From: Paraktedonobacter sp035294465
GTDB taxonomy: Bacteria; Chloroflexota; Ktedonobacteria; Ktedonobacterales; Ktedonobacteraceae
NCBI GenBank assembly: GCA_035294465.1
Contig: DATGKW010000027.1
Coordinates: forward strand, 1 to 17,634
Length of the DNA stretch: 17,634 bases
Direction of reading: 5' to 3'
A model generated the notes under the pieces. The model saw only the letters and a list, made by a program, of their open reading frames with translations. It did not search any database and was not told where the DNA came from. Shown here piece by piece: positions 8,401-14,672 of the stretch (its first letter is position 1; every line of letters begins with the position of its first letter). A program made the position numbers and the translations under genes.

Positions 8401-8640
8401 CCTTCCGTGATTCTGCGCGTGACCGATCGTGGCAAGGGTATTCGGCCACAGGATCAGGCCAAACTTTTCCAGCGTTTTGTGCGCCTGGAGAGTGATCTGA
8501 ATAGCACCGTGCGTGGCTCAGGCCTGGGCCTTTATATCTCGCGCCGCCTGGTTGAGGCTATGAACGGAAGAATCTGGGTAGAGAGCACGGGTATACCCGG
8601 CAGCGGTAGTACATTTTGCATCCAGCTCCCTATGGCCTGA
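5482..8640 (+). CDS. Orphan multi-pass membrane sensor histidine kinase with GAF domains
   Basis: 1052 residues. About nine or ten membrane segments fill residues 33-375, resembling MASE-type integral sensors. Then comes a charged linker (376-395), a first GAF-like domain (about 395-555), a second GAF-like domain (about 575-800), a coiled linker, HisKA, and HATPase_c (about 925-1050). The kinase core is intact: H-box SHELRTPL with phospho-acceptor H831, N-box NLSVNALKYSP (N951), G1 box TDRGKGI (D982), F-box LFQRFVRLES and G2 box GSGLGLYIS (about 1012-1020). It should autophosphorylate in response to a membrane or small-molecule signal. No response-regulator gene lies next to it. The second GAF region carries an extra stretch of roughly 70 residues (about 670-745) I cannot assign. 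The ATG at 5482 has GAGGAA (5471-5476) upstream. Confidence 0.93.
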   Translation: MSALPTETGLKAHMTEGLTLAYVRKLERQRDRALALLFFLSVLSFVWLLFRFDGGAGQDGPALFSDSMGALTSFLSAYWVLQVAYQASRPPVVLARRYRLASLLVGLAFLMNGLGNLYYIYYQYVFKQEPPTPSYGDIGFTLAYILGLAGLLLLPGRLKSRRPAPYVLIDVLIALICLFGISWYFLINPLLNQYQPGAFFQTFVGVSYLCWDTLLILVLILFVHLRTDAIFRPSVLIGSLGILVELWGDASYAYVSSSGHYQSGMAWIDPFWFIGYLLIAFAFLYQYSAIVRQSYTQNVLAAHTANKSKPAQVSSTFEYRFVFLQSLMIYGPFIMLISLTLYSQFRPGTSAMHFLDILCAVVFVLVVAHYILATLDNMRLVQEKEQSRAEADLLRKSTASLSSVLEMDLLLNHIVTIGATELGFDAVALILIDEYDRPLNEQSSLLARAVTSGGAPVMSWRVSGQKVPSCLAQLGKVSEFFWSSAQAHVPTPVHQWHKEQRIQASLFALLIYQGKVQGCLAFSLRAARQFTPHEHYLVQAFAEEAAKAIEHAHLYELAQENALFAQAMSNVAARLNSVIATGMGMGNEIHHLICTEGANALRADLAILYVYQPDGQFLPQAAVVGETEPQTFPQEWPPISAYDYHTLLLNSSRPALLQIGRSTGLRTELNSHARAIRDLEEWKLSTGQHPAISSRLPTFQVTPGASRFLPVPFQSTRAALVRVNSNLNPVPRHFLTLQEALQRRCVSAAILAPLIVHQTPMGLLVLARTHRPGCQEKRAFARQDLVPAQDFAGQASIAFTNARLYHQLHTAHRRMQELDKLKDQFMVTASHELRTPLTAVQGYLELLAHYQGSLSLEQQQEFLEKASRGCDELVLLLNNVMDVSRLEIEAGIRAAHLERVSVREVVESVVDLILLQAAQENRDLQITIPAHLQVKADPTRLRQVVRNLSVNALKYSPPGTPLLFSARPVFTQKPSVILRVTDRGKGIRPQDQAKLFQRFVRLESDLNSTVRGSGLGLYISRRLVEAMNGRIWVESTGIPGSGSTFCIQLPMA

Positions 8641-8679
8641 AAAAGAAGAAAACGTTCACAGTATTGCCTGCCTGCAAAC

Positions 8680-8695
8680 GTTCTCTTGAGAGAAC
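8680..8695. repeat. Short stem-loop between convergent kinase and mini-protein genes
   Basis: GTTCTC-TTGA-GAGAAC is a perfect 6-bp stem with a 4-base loop in the 61-base gap between the kinase stop codon and the end of the mini-protein gene. It lacks a T-run on either strand, so termination is possible but unproven. Its core TCTCTTGAGA recurs at 9109-9118 and, inverted, at 4981-4990. Confidence 0.3.
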
Positions 8696-8701
8696 AGAAA
8701 G

Positions 8702-8887
8702 CTAACGGCTCCCTTTTTTCGCAGAGATGCTATTTGCAGCTTCAGCCGCATCTGCCTGCTTTTTTACCAGCAAGGGTACGTGCTGCTCGCAAAAGCGAAA
8801 AGTTCGATTGCCCGACAGCAACTGGGCATACGCAGCCGGGGCACCGCAGTTGTCGCAGCGCCCCACATGAGTTTTCACGGCCTTCAT
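8702..8887 (-). CDS. 61-residue putative zinc-binding mini-protein
   Basis: Small protein with a CxxC...CxxH arrangement: C11 and C14 in RCDNCGAPAAY, then C33 and H36 in FRFCEQH, spaced like a treble-clef or zinc-ribbon site. The last 20 residues are charged and probably flexible. The pattern resembles small C-x2-C/C-x2-H proteins common in actinobacteria (DUF7455-like); that likeness is from memory and tentative. Such proteins have no settled function; a structural zinc and protein or nucleic-acid contact are plausible. GAGGAAAGG lies 11 bases before the ATG, and a perfect TATAAT lies about 40 bases upstream, which supports expression as its own unit. It is co-oriented with, but about 570 bases from, the end of the Clp fusion gene. 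Confidence 0.75.
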   Translation of the reverse strand: MKAVKTHVGRCDNCGAPAAYAQLLSGNRTFRFCEQHVPLLVKKQADAAEAANSISAKKGSR

Positions 8888-8925
8888 TGCTAAACTTGCC
8901 TTTCCTCAAAGTTTTCTAACGCTTT

Positions 8926-8931
8926 ATTATA
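8926..8931 (-). promoter_or_regulatory. -10 box of the mini-protein gene
   Basis: TATAAT on the minus strand, about 39 bases before the ATG at 8887. No clear -35 lies 16-18 bases upstream, so this is a partial promoter assignment. Confidence 0.4.
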
Positions 8932-8940
8932 TCATCGATG

Positions 8941-9455
8941 GTAAGGGGTATGACGTCTCTACCATCGGCGACCTTGTATGAAGGCAAAGGCTTTGTCTTA
9001 TGTAAGGCCAGCGGCGATCCTAGAGAAGACCAGCGCAGATAGCCAGCGGATAAACGTGTTGCTGCGCTAATATGCTTCACAAGCGAGGCTTAAGCACAAG
9101 ATGTCGTCTCTCTTGAGAGAGGTCGCTCAATGGAAGCCAGAAATAAGGCTGAATAAAGCGGAGAAGTGTATAGTATAACCAGTGGTGAGTAGTGATCGTT
9201 GGGGTGCCAATTCTCATCTGTTGAGTACCCTGCGGCATCCGGTACACGTTGCAGTCCTATCGCGCGCGGATAGTGACTCCGGGCCGGTGCTACCGCAGTG
9301 TTGCTCCAGAGATGCTCCGGTTGCTACCACCACTGCCACACAGACTTCTTTTGCTATTTATTGATCACGTTTCCCTTCCCGTTACGCGGCGACAGCTATG
9401 TTTCTGAGAGGCTGCCGTCGCGTGTTGCAGTCAAGGAAAAAGGAAGGCATTCTGC
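8941..9455. other. 515-base intergenic region, no recognised gene
   Basis: I found no reading frame with a family resemblance, no tRNA and no known riboswitch. It contains CTCTC-TTGA-GAGAG at 9108-9121, an AT-rich GTGTATAGTATAACC box at 9167-9181 with no matching -35, and the stem-loop at 9385-9422 next to the Clp fusion. Plus-strand open frames from 9182 to 9681 have no ribosome binding site and run into the antisense of the Clp gene. A small RNA cannot be excluded. Confidence 0.3.
9385..9422 (-). terminator. Stem-loop downstream of the CHAT-Clp gene, candidate terminator
   Basis: CGCGGCGACAGC (9385-9396) and GCTGCCGTCGCG (9411-9422) pair over 12 positions, with one mismatch and one G-U pair when read as minus-strand RNA, around a 14-base loop. 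The hairpin lies 34 bases past the stop codon. No U-run follows, so it may act as a 3'-end stabiliser or a Rho-assisted stop rather than a canonical intrinsic terminator. Confidence 0.4.
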
Positions 9456-12400
9456 TCAAAGAGCGTCTATTTCAGCCTGTTCCTGCTCGTCATGTGCTTC
9501 CAGATCTATCGGCGTCCTGGGGGAGCTCAGGTTCGACTCGCGAATGTCGATGGCCAGTTTGCCGTCGGCCGCACTGACATGGACTTCCCCATGTTCAGGG
9601 ATATTGGCCAGGAGGATGCGCAGGCTTAATGGTACGGTGAGCAATTTTTCAATCACCCGGCGAAGTGGGCGCGCACCCTGAGTCTCGCTAAAACCTTCAG
9701 TGCAGAGCAGTTCAATCGCGCTAGCGTCGGCGTGCAGAGTCAGGCCCTGTTCGAGAAGGCGGGCCGCCAGCTCGTTCATTTGCAGGCGAGTGATCGCCAA
9801 GGCGTGCTCTTTATTAAGGGGGCGAAAAATGACCACCTCGTCAATGCGATTGAGGAACTCTGGCCGGAACGTTTCGCGCAAACGCTCCATCAGGCGGTCT
9901 CGTTGCATCTCTTCGGCAGTGGCCTTGATATTGGAGTGGAAGCCGGGACGCATCGAGCGACCTAACATATCTGTCCCGACATTCGAGGTCATGATCCAGA
10001 TAGCATGCTGGGCATCTACAACATGTCCCTGCGCATCTGTCAGGCGCCCGGCGTCAAAAACTTGCAGGAAGAGGTCAAAAACTTCGGGATGGGCCTTCTC
10101 CACTTCATCGAGCAGCACAACACAGTGAGGACGCCGGCGCAGCTTGCCGGTGAGCTGGCCTTCCTGATCGTGTCCGATATAGCCAGGAGGAGCACCAATC
10201 ATACGCGAGACGGCGTGCTTTTCCATATACTCCGACATATCCACGCGAATAAGATGTTCATCTGAACCGAAAACCTCCGCTGCCAGCGCTCGCGCCAGCT
10301 CTGTTTTACCGACGCCGGTCGGTCCTAAAAAAAGGAACACTCCGGCGGGGCGATTGCGTGGTTTCAGACCGGCCCGTGCCACCTGAATCGCCTGGGTGAC
10401 ACGACCAATTGCCTCGTCCTGCCCGATTACTCGCCGCTTGAGCAGCGCCTCCAGGTTAAGCAAGCGGTCCCGCTCTTCACGCCCTGGAGCGCGTACCGGG
10501 ATGCCTGTCCGATGCGAAATAACTTCGGCGATCAATGAAGGAGTAATCACCGGTTGCTCGGCAAGATCCCCGTCGTCCAGCTCACTGCCGTTCTCGCCGG
10601 CCTCAGCCTCGTCCTCCGCCAGGAAGACGCGTGCCTGGGAACAGGCTTCATCGAGTACACTGCAAGCTTTGTCCGGCAAACGCAGGTTGGGGAGATACTG
10701 CACCGAAAGCTGAACTGCCGCTTGCAATGTTTCCTTGAGAATGTTGACGTGATGGTGTTGTTCGTACAGCTCGCGCATACCCATCAGAATAGCCAGAGCC
10801 TCTTCGGTGGATGGCTCATCGATCTGAATGGGGCGCAGGCGACGCTCCATGGCGGCGTCCTTTTCGATGGCCCGGTACTCTTGCGGAGTAGTGGCGCCAA
10901 TGCAGCGCAGTCGACCACCGGCCAGGGCCGGTTTGAGGATGCCTGCAGCGTCGATGCTGCCATCGGCTGCACGCCCGGTGCCGATCAAAAGATGCATCTC
11001 ATCGATGAAAAGAATGATGTCTCCGCCGCTCTCGGCCTCTTCCAGTACTTTCAACAGGCGCTCCTCGAACTCGCCGCGATACTTGGTTCCGGCCACCAAC
11101 GAGCTAGCAGAAAGCTCGATCAGGCGTTTGCCGCGCAGTTCTGGCGGCACCTTCCCATCTACGATGCGCTGGGCGAGGCCGGTAACAATCGTTGTTTTAC
11201 CCACGCCAGAATCGCCAATCAGGATGGGGTTGTTGCGATCTTTGAGCATCAGCGTCTGAATCAACTGGCGCATCTCTTTTTCGCGTCCGATCAGCGGGGG
11301 AAGCTGATGCATGGTAGCCTGCCGGGTCAGGTCGCGCCCCAGACGATCCAGGACCGAACTATTACCCTTTGGCCCCAGGTCTGGGCTAATGCCCACCGGC
11401 ATCTCTACCTGCGCCGAAGGGGGGCTTGCGCTTACCGACGGAACCAGCTCCAGCAGCGCCCGCGCATTGCTGGAAAGCGCCAGCTCGATCAATTGCGCGG
11501 GGTTGATCCCCATCTTCGTGAGAAGTTCGTAAGTGACCCCTTCGCGTTCTCCCAGCACAGCCTGGGCAATCGCGCGCTCATCAACCGAGGTCGAACCGAC
11601 TTTCAGTGCGTTGCGTTCTGCTGTTTGGAGGATCTCTTTACAGCGGCGAGTCGGCAAAATAGGAGTGTCGCTGGTAGCCTTACCTGATCCCAGGGCCCCG
11701 CGAATGATATCGCGCACATGCTTGGGCGAGTAGTTCAGGGAGCGCAGGGCGTCTTGTGTACACCCCCCATCAAGTTTGGTGAGTGCGATAAACAGATGCG
11801 GCGTTCCCAGATAGTCCTTGTGCATGCGCCGGGCCTCCATCAGAGCCAGGCTGAGCACTTCTTGCAAGAAACGCCGGTCGAGCGTATTCGAGCTGGCAAA
11901 CATTGGCTGGAACAGCGGCTCATCGTCAAAGCCGTCAAACGATATATCCAGCGGACGCTCGCGGGCGCCTACTATGCCAGCCGTCAGCGGCACGCTGGGG
12001 TCGCCGTAGAGGACATAGGAGGCCCAGGAAACGTCTTCCAGACGGCGCTGAGCCATAGTAACACGGGCCCGGCGCATTGCTTCGCCTAGAGTCGCGCCTT
12101 CAGCAAGCTCCTGGTAAAATAGCAAAACAAATTCGCGTGCTCGCTGGAGATCTACCGGCCAGCGCATTGCTACCACTGCGCCCGCGCCCGACCCCAGAAG
12201 CGACGATGCCAACCTCTCCGCCTCATCTGGAGGCAGCGTTCCCGCCTGTTCTCCGTTGTAGTAGCTCAAGAAGACCAGCGGGCGCCTGGCAAGCGACTGA
12301 AACAATTGTGTAGCCGCGCTCCCATCCAGGCGCGAACTACCCGCCAGGCTCAATATGGGGTCGCCTACGGAATTGAGCTGCGGCACCGGTCCTGCGTAAT

Positions 12401-13097
12401 GCACAACCTGAGGCTGCTCAGAATCGATGCGCATACGCATGTCTAACTGGTTGGCCTGCTGGCGATAAAGAATGATGCGCGATACCGATTCCGGCAGGGT
12501 GGTACATAGGGTTGCAACCTCTTCTTCTGCCAGAGGCCGCTCGCTGGTGGGATTTACTAAAAAGAGCACAGTCAATCCCTGCCCATCGCGCCTGCCCGGC
12601 TTGCGCGCCTTGTGAATAGAAGAATCACCTGCGCGTTCGCCAATCAGCCGGCGCAGACCCCTACCGGGTGCCACCTGCCGTCCTAGATTGACATACTGGC
12701 AGAGAAAGCGCCCATGAACAGACTTATTATCATACAGCAGTTCCCATGGGATATCTGGTGTGCTTGCATTTAAATAAAGAGGCACGTCCAATTGCCGTAG
12801 TTGTTCTTGTAAAGCCGAAGGCAAAAGACTATCAAACAGATATCGCCCCAGAGCTTGCAGCGCATCGCCACCGCTGCTCCGTCTTGAGACTTTTGCATCA
12901 ACCGCGTACTGCATCTGCTGCGTGACCGCCTGTAATAAGCGCTTTAGCCGCTCATTCATCTCAGGTGTACATTCAACTGTATACTCCTGCGCAGCCTGCC
13001 CTGGCAGCATTTGTGTGCGTCCTGTATCAGGAAGATCCAGACGAAAACGATATGCCGTCTCAGTACGTATGATGGTTAATAGAGCGAGTTGTTCCAT
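9456..13097 (-). CDS. CHAT domain fused to a Clp-type double AAA+ unfoldase
   Basis: 1213 residues. Residues about 75-372 form a CHAT (caspase-like) domain: TPDIPWELLYD (113-123), VVHYAGPV (231-238), FLSYYNGE (276-283), AVVAMRWPVD (307-316) and WASYVLYGDPSVPL (358-371). The catalytic GHG and LSAC motifs read AGPV and LSYY, so His becomes P237 and Cys becomes Y280: probably proteolytically dead. A Clp N double repeat spans 404-540. AAA-1 has Walker A GDSGVGKTT (628-636), pore loop KYRGEFEE, Walker B ILFIDE (E700) and Arg fingers R752/R753. AAA-2 has Walker A GPTGVGKTE (925-933), pore GYIG (972-975), Walker B VVLLDE (E998) and sensor 2 GARPLRR. Only about 28 acidic residues join the modules, so there is no ClpB/ClpC M-domain. 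RPGFHSN (1050-1056) occupies the ClpC VGF-loop position. ATP-driven unfolding is expected; partner and substrate are unknown. AAAGG precedes the ATG. Confidence 0.93.
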   Translation of the reverse strand: MEQLALLTIIRTETAYRFRLDLPDTGRTQMLPGQAAQEYTVECTPEMNERLKRLLQAVTQQMQYAVDAKVSRRSSGGDALQALGRYLFDSLLPSALQEQLRQLDVPLYLNASTPDIPWELLYDNKSVHGRFLCQYVNLGRQVAPGRGLRRLIGERAGDSSIHKARKPGRRDGQGLTVLFLVNPTSERPLAEEEVATLCTTLPESVSRIILYRQQANQLDMRMRIDSEQPQVVHYAGPVPQLNSVGDPILSLAGSSRLDGSAATQLFQSLARRPLVFLSYYNGEQAGTLPPDEAERLASSLLGSGAGAVVAMRWPVDLQRAREFVLLFYQELAEGATLGEAMRRARVTMAQRRLEDVSWASYVLYGDPSVPLTAGIVGARERPLDISFDGFDDEPLFQPMFASSNTLDRRFLQEVLSLALMEARRMHKDYLGTPHLFIALTKLDGGCTQDALRSLNYSPKHVRDIIRGALGSGKATSDTPILPTRRCKEILQTAERNALKVGSTSVDERAIAQAVLGEREGVTYELLTKMGINPAQLIELALSSNARALLELVPSVSASPPSAQVEMPVGISPDLGPKGNSSVLDRLGRDLTRQATMHQLPPLIGREKEMRQLIQTLMLKDRNNPILIGDSGVGKTTIVTGLAQRIVDGKVPPELRGKRLIELSASSLVAGTKYRGEFEERLLKVLEEAESGGDIILFIDEMHLLIGTGRAADGSIDAAGILKPALAGGRLRCIGATTPQEYRAIEKDAAMERRLRPIQIDEPSTEEALAILMGMRELYEQHHHVNILKETLQAAVQLSVQYLPNLRLPDKACSVLDEACSQARVFLAEDEAEAGENGSELDDGDLAEQPVITPSLIAEVISHRTGIPVRAPGREERDRLLNLEALLKRRVIGQDEAIGRVTQAIQVARAGLKPRNRPAGVFLFLGPTGVGKTELARALAAEVFGSDEHLIRVDMSEYMEKHAVSRMIGAPPGYIGHDQEGQLTGKLRRRPHCVVLLDEVEKAHPEVFDLFLQVFDAGRLTDAQGHVVDAQHAIWIMTSNVGTDMLGRSMRPGFHSNIKATAEEMQRDRLMERLRETFRPEFLNRIDEVVIFRPLNKEHALAITRLQMNELAARLLEQGLTLHADASAIELLCTEGFSETQGARPLRRVIEKLLTVPLSLRILLANIPEHGEVHVSAADGKLAIDIRESNLSSPRTPIDLEAHDEQEQAEIDAL

Positions 13098-13192
13098 AAG
13101 CCTTTAGCTTCCTCGATTCTTCTCTTCCACTACCGTCTACCCCCCCTTTTTCCCTCTTTCCCCGCTGGTATTACCCGGCGAAAAGAGACCTC

Positions 13193-13215
13193 CGACACAT
13201 GTAGTATATGTGTCG
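13193..13215. promoter_or_regulatory. Inverted repeat over the CHAT-Clp -10 box, candidate operator
   Basis: CGACACAT (13193-13200) and ATGTGTCG (13208-13215) are perfect 8-bp arms separated by 7 bases, a spacing of about two helical turns centre to centre. It overlaps the -10 and start of the Clp fusion promoter, so binding would repress it. A further GTGTCG half-site lies at 13257-13262. The sequence is neither CIRCE (HrcA) nor HAIR (HspR), the known heat-shock operators of clp genes. Confidence 0.5.
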
Positions 13216-13232
13216 AGATAAGCAGGTGCCAA
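13203..13232 (-). promoter_or_regulatory. Promoter of the CHAT-Clp gene
   Basis: On the minus strand TTGGCA (13227-13232, five of six) and TATACT (13203-13208, five of six) are separated by 18 bases. Start near 13196 gives a purine-rich leader of about 100 bases that includes a run of seven G's (13140-13146). The -10 box lies inside the inverted repeat at 13193-13215. Confidence 0.6.
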
Positions 13233-13510
13233 TAGTTGCGATTACCTACATTTACCGTGTCGGGTTTTTCTGTTTAGCAAGTGGATTTATAGTATCATAT
13301 CGTTGCTCACCCTACAAGACTTATGGCCCGGTTAAGATCTCATAACCAGGCGGGTTGCTTAAGAGCGCAGATTTGCCCTCACGGCTCTTTCCGAGTAATG
13401 ATACAATATCTGCTGATTGAAAGGAATGAGCCATAGCAGAGAAGCGCCCGTCACAATCGTTGAGCGGCGTGAAAAAAGCATTCTCGCTATGGTACATCAG
13501 GAGGCGAGTT
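13216..13510 (+). promoter_or_regulatory. Control region of the TrkA-type gene pair
   Basis: About 300 bases upstream of the first TrkA-type gene. Two partial -10 boxes point right: TATAGT (13288-13293) and TACAAT (13402-13407). Neither has a good -35 at the usual distance, so the start point is undecided. AGGAGG at 13499-13504 is the ribosome binding site for the GTG at 13511. I found no separate gene here. Confidence 0.3.
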
Positions 13511-13915
13511 GTGAAAATTGTGATCCTTGGCTGTGGCCGGGTAGGTGCCATGCTGGCCAGCATGATGGATCGTGAAGGACATGTAGTGTCGGTTATTGAC
13601 CAGAGCAGTGACGCTTTTCAACGCCTGCCCGCTGAGTTTGGGGGCAACGTGTTCATCGGCAACGGCGTTGATGAAGATGTGCTCGTGCGTGCTGGTATCA
13701 AGGAGGCCGATGCTTTTGTGGCTGTGACCAACGGTGATAACCGCAATATCATGGCAAGCCAGGTAGCGCGGGAAATTTTCAAGGTAAAGAAAGTTGTCTG
13801 CCGGATCTATGATCCTATTCGGGAGGAAACCTATCGCGAACTGGGCCTTGAGACGCTTTGCCCTACGCGCATAGGAGCGCAAATGCTTTTTAACATCGTG
13901 CTCGATAAGCAGTAA
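13511..13915 (+). CDS. TrkA/KTN-type NAD-binding potassium transport regulatory subunit (N-domain only)
   Basis: 134 residues forming one RCK/TrkA-N Rossmann domain and nothing more. The dinucleotide loop is GCGRVG (7-12), followed by VVSVID with D30 at the end of strand 2, as in NAD-binding RCK domains, and later DAFVAVTNGDNRNIMASQVA. Such domains bind NAD(H) or ATP/ADP and gate TrkH/KtrB-type K+ channels from the cytoplasm. The usual TrkA-C domain is absent; the last 15 residues end in NIVLDKQ. The GTG at 13511 is preferred: AGGAGG lies 6 bases upstream and the Rossmann strand begins at once. The frame is open back to 13460, but that part has no ribosome site. The next gene begins 15 bases after this stop, so the two are very likely co-transcribed. 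Confidence 0.85.
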   Translation: MKIVILGCGRVGAMLASMMDREGHVVSVIDQSSDAFQRLPAEFGGNVFIGNGVDEDVLVRAGIKEADAFVAVTNGDNRNIMASQVAREIFKVKKVVCRIYDPIREETYRELGLETLCPTRIGAQMLFNIVLDKQ

Positions 13916-13930
13916 CGGGAGGCATATCGT

Positions 13931-14593
13931 ATGTATGTTATCGTTGGCGGCGGCGGTGACATTGGCTACTACGTCACCAAAAGCCTTTTTGACCAGGGAC
14001 ACGAGGTCCTCCTGATTGAAAAAGGCGCAACTCGCTATCAATCGCTGAAGGAAGAATTGGGACAATCCGTTTTCTATGGTGACGCCTGCGAGGCTCGCAC
14101 GATGGATGAAGTCGGGGCAAATCGGGCCGACGTGGTTATCGCGGTGACGGGCGATGATGAGGATAACATGGTGATCTGCCAGGTGGCGAAGAAGCGCTAT
14201 AAAGTAGGTCGGACCATTGCCCGCCTCAATAATCCGAAACATGAAGCAATCTTTCAAAAACTGGGCATTGATATTATGGTCAGTCCAACCAAAGCAATCC
14301 TCTCCTTGATCGAGGCTGAGATCCCCAGCTCGCGTTTTGTGCCGCTGATGACCCTCAAGAATGCCGGCCTGGAAATTGTCGAGGTGCGCATTCCAGCCGA
14401 ATCGCTGGTCGTTGGCAAAACGTTGGGTTCGGTCAGCCTGCCCCCAACCGCCAATCTAGCCCTGCTCATTCGGGGGAAACAATTTATTACGCCTAACGCG
14501 CAGACTACACTTCTGGCGAATGACGATGTATTTGCCCTGGTCAATCGCGACGAAGAAGATGCACTGCGCAAAGCTTTTGGCGCGCTCGAATAA
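13931..14593 (+). CDS. TrkA/KTN-type potassium transport regulatory subunit (N and C domains)
   Basis: 220 residues, the length of a single-unit KtrA/TrkA subunit. The TrkA-N domain has GGGGDIG (6-12), the strand-2 acid in VLLIE (E30) and VVIAVTGDDEDNMVICQVAK. The TrkA-C domain follows (about 140-218; GLEIVEVRIPAESLVVGKTL ... NDDVFALVNRDEED), a fold that binds ligands such as c-di-AMP in some relatives. Together with the preceding N-only subunit it makes an N + N-C set, compared with N-C-N-C in one chain in E. coli TrkA, so a mixed ring is possible. No TrkH/KtrB channel gene is in the window. GGGAGG lies 8 bases before the ATG. The following AI-2E family gene converges on it. Confidence 0.9.
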   Translation: MYVIVGGGGDIGYYVTKSLFDQGHEVLLIEKGATRYQSLKEELGQSVFYGDACEARTMDEVGANRADVVIAVTGDDEDNMVICQVAKKRYKVGRTIARLNNPKHEAIFQKLGIDIMVSPTKAILSLIEAEIPSSRFVPLMTLKNAGLEIVEVRIPAESLVVGKTLGSVSLPPTANLALLIRGKQFITPNAQTTLLANDDVFALVNRDEEDALRKAFGALE

Positions 14594-14604
14594 GAGGCGG
14601 AGCA

Positions 14605-14672
14605 CGGCTGAAGATAGGAAAAACAGGCAGACCGCTTTCAAACGGATGTATCTGCTTTTTGGCTTTCAGCCG
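14605..14672. terminator. Candidate bidirectional terminator between convergent genes
   Basis: CGGCTGAA (14605-14612) and TTCAGCCG (14665-14672) are perfect 8-bp complements that enclose further pairing, including GGCAGA with TCTGCT around 14626-14656. The 3' arm is followed by TTTCTTC on the plus strand. It overlaps the last codons of the permease gene. The 52-base gap between the arms makes this less certain. Confidence 0.35.

Noticed and set aside
9280..9310. GGTGCTACCGCAG, reminiscent of the T-box consensus
   Set aside because: The conserved T-box core (TGGNACCGCG) is broken by an extra base, and there is no specifier stem, terminator or downstream aminoacyl-tRNA synthetase or amino-acid gene.
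10554..11687. 377-residue plus-strand open frame
   Set aside because: Antisense shadow of the Clp fusion across AAA-1 and the Clp N domain; no family resemblance and no start signal.
13193..13215. Heat-shock operator of known type (CIRCE or HAIR) upstream of the Clp gene
   Set aside because: Arms CGACACAT/ATGTGTCG match neither TTAGCACTC-N9-GAGTGCTAA nor CTTGAGT-N7-ACTCAAG, so only an unnamed operator is proposed.
13487..14257. 256-residue minus-strand open frame
   Set aside because: Antisense to both TrkA-type genes, whose Rossmann motifs and ribosome sites are clear.
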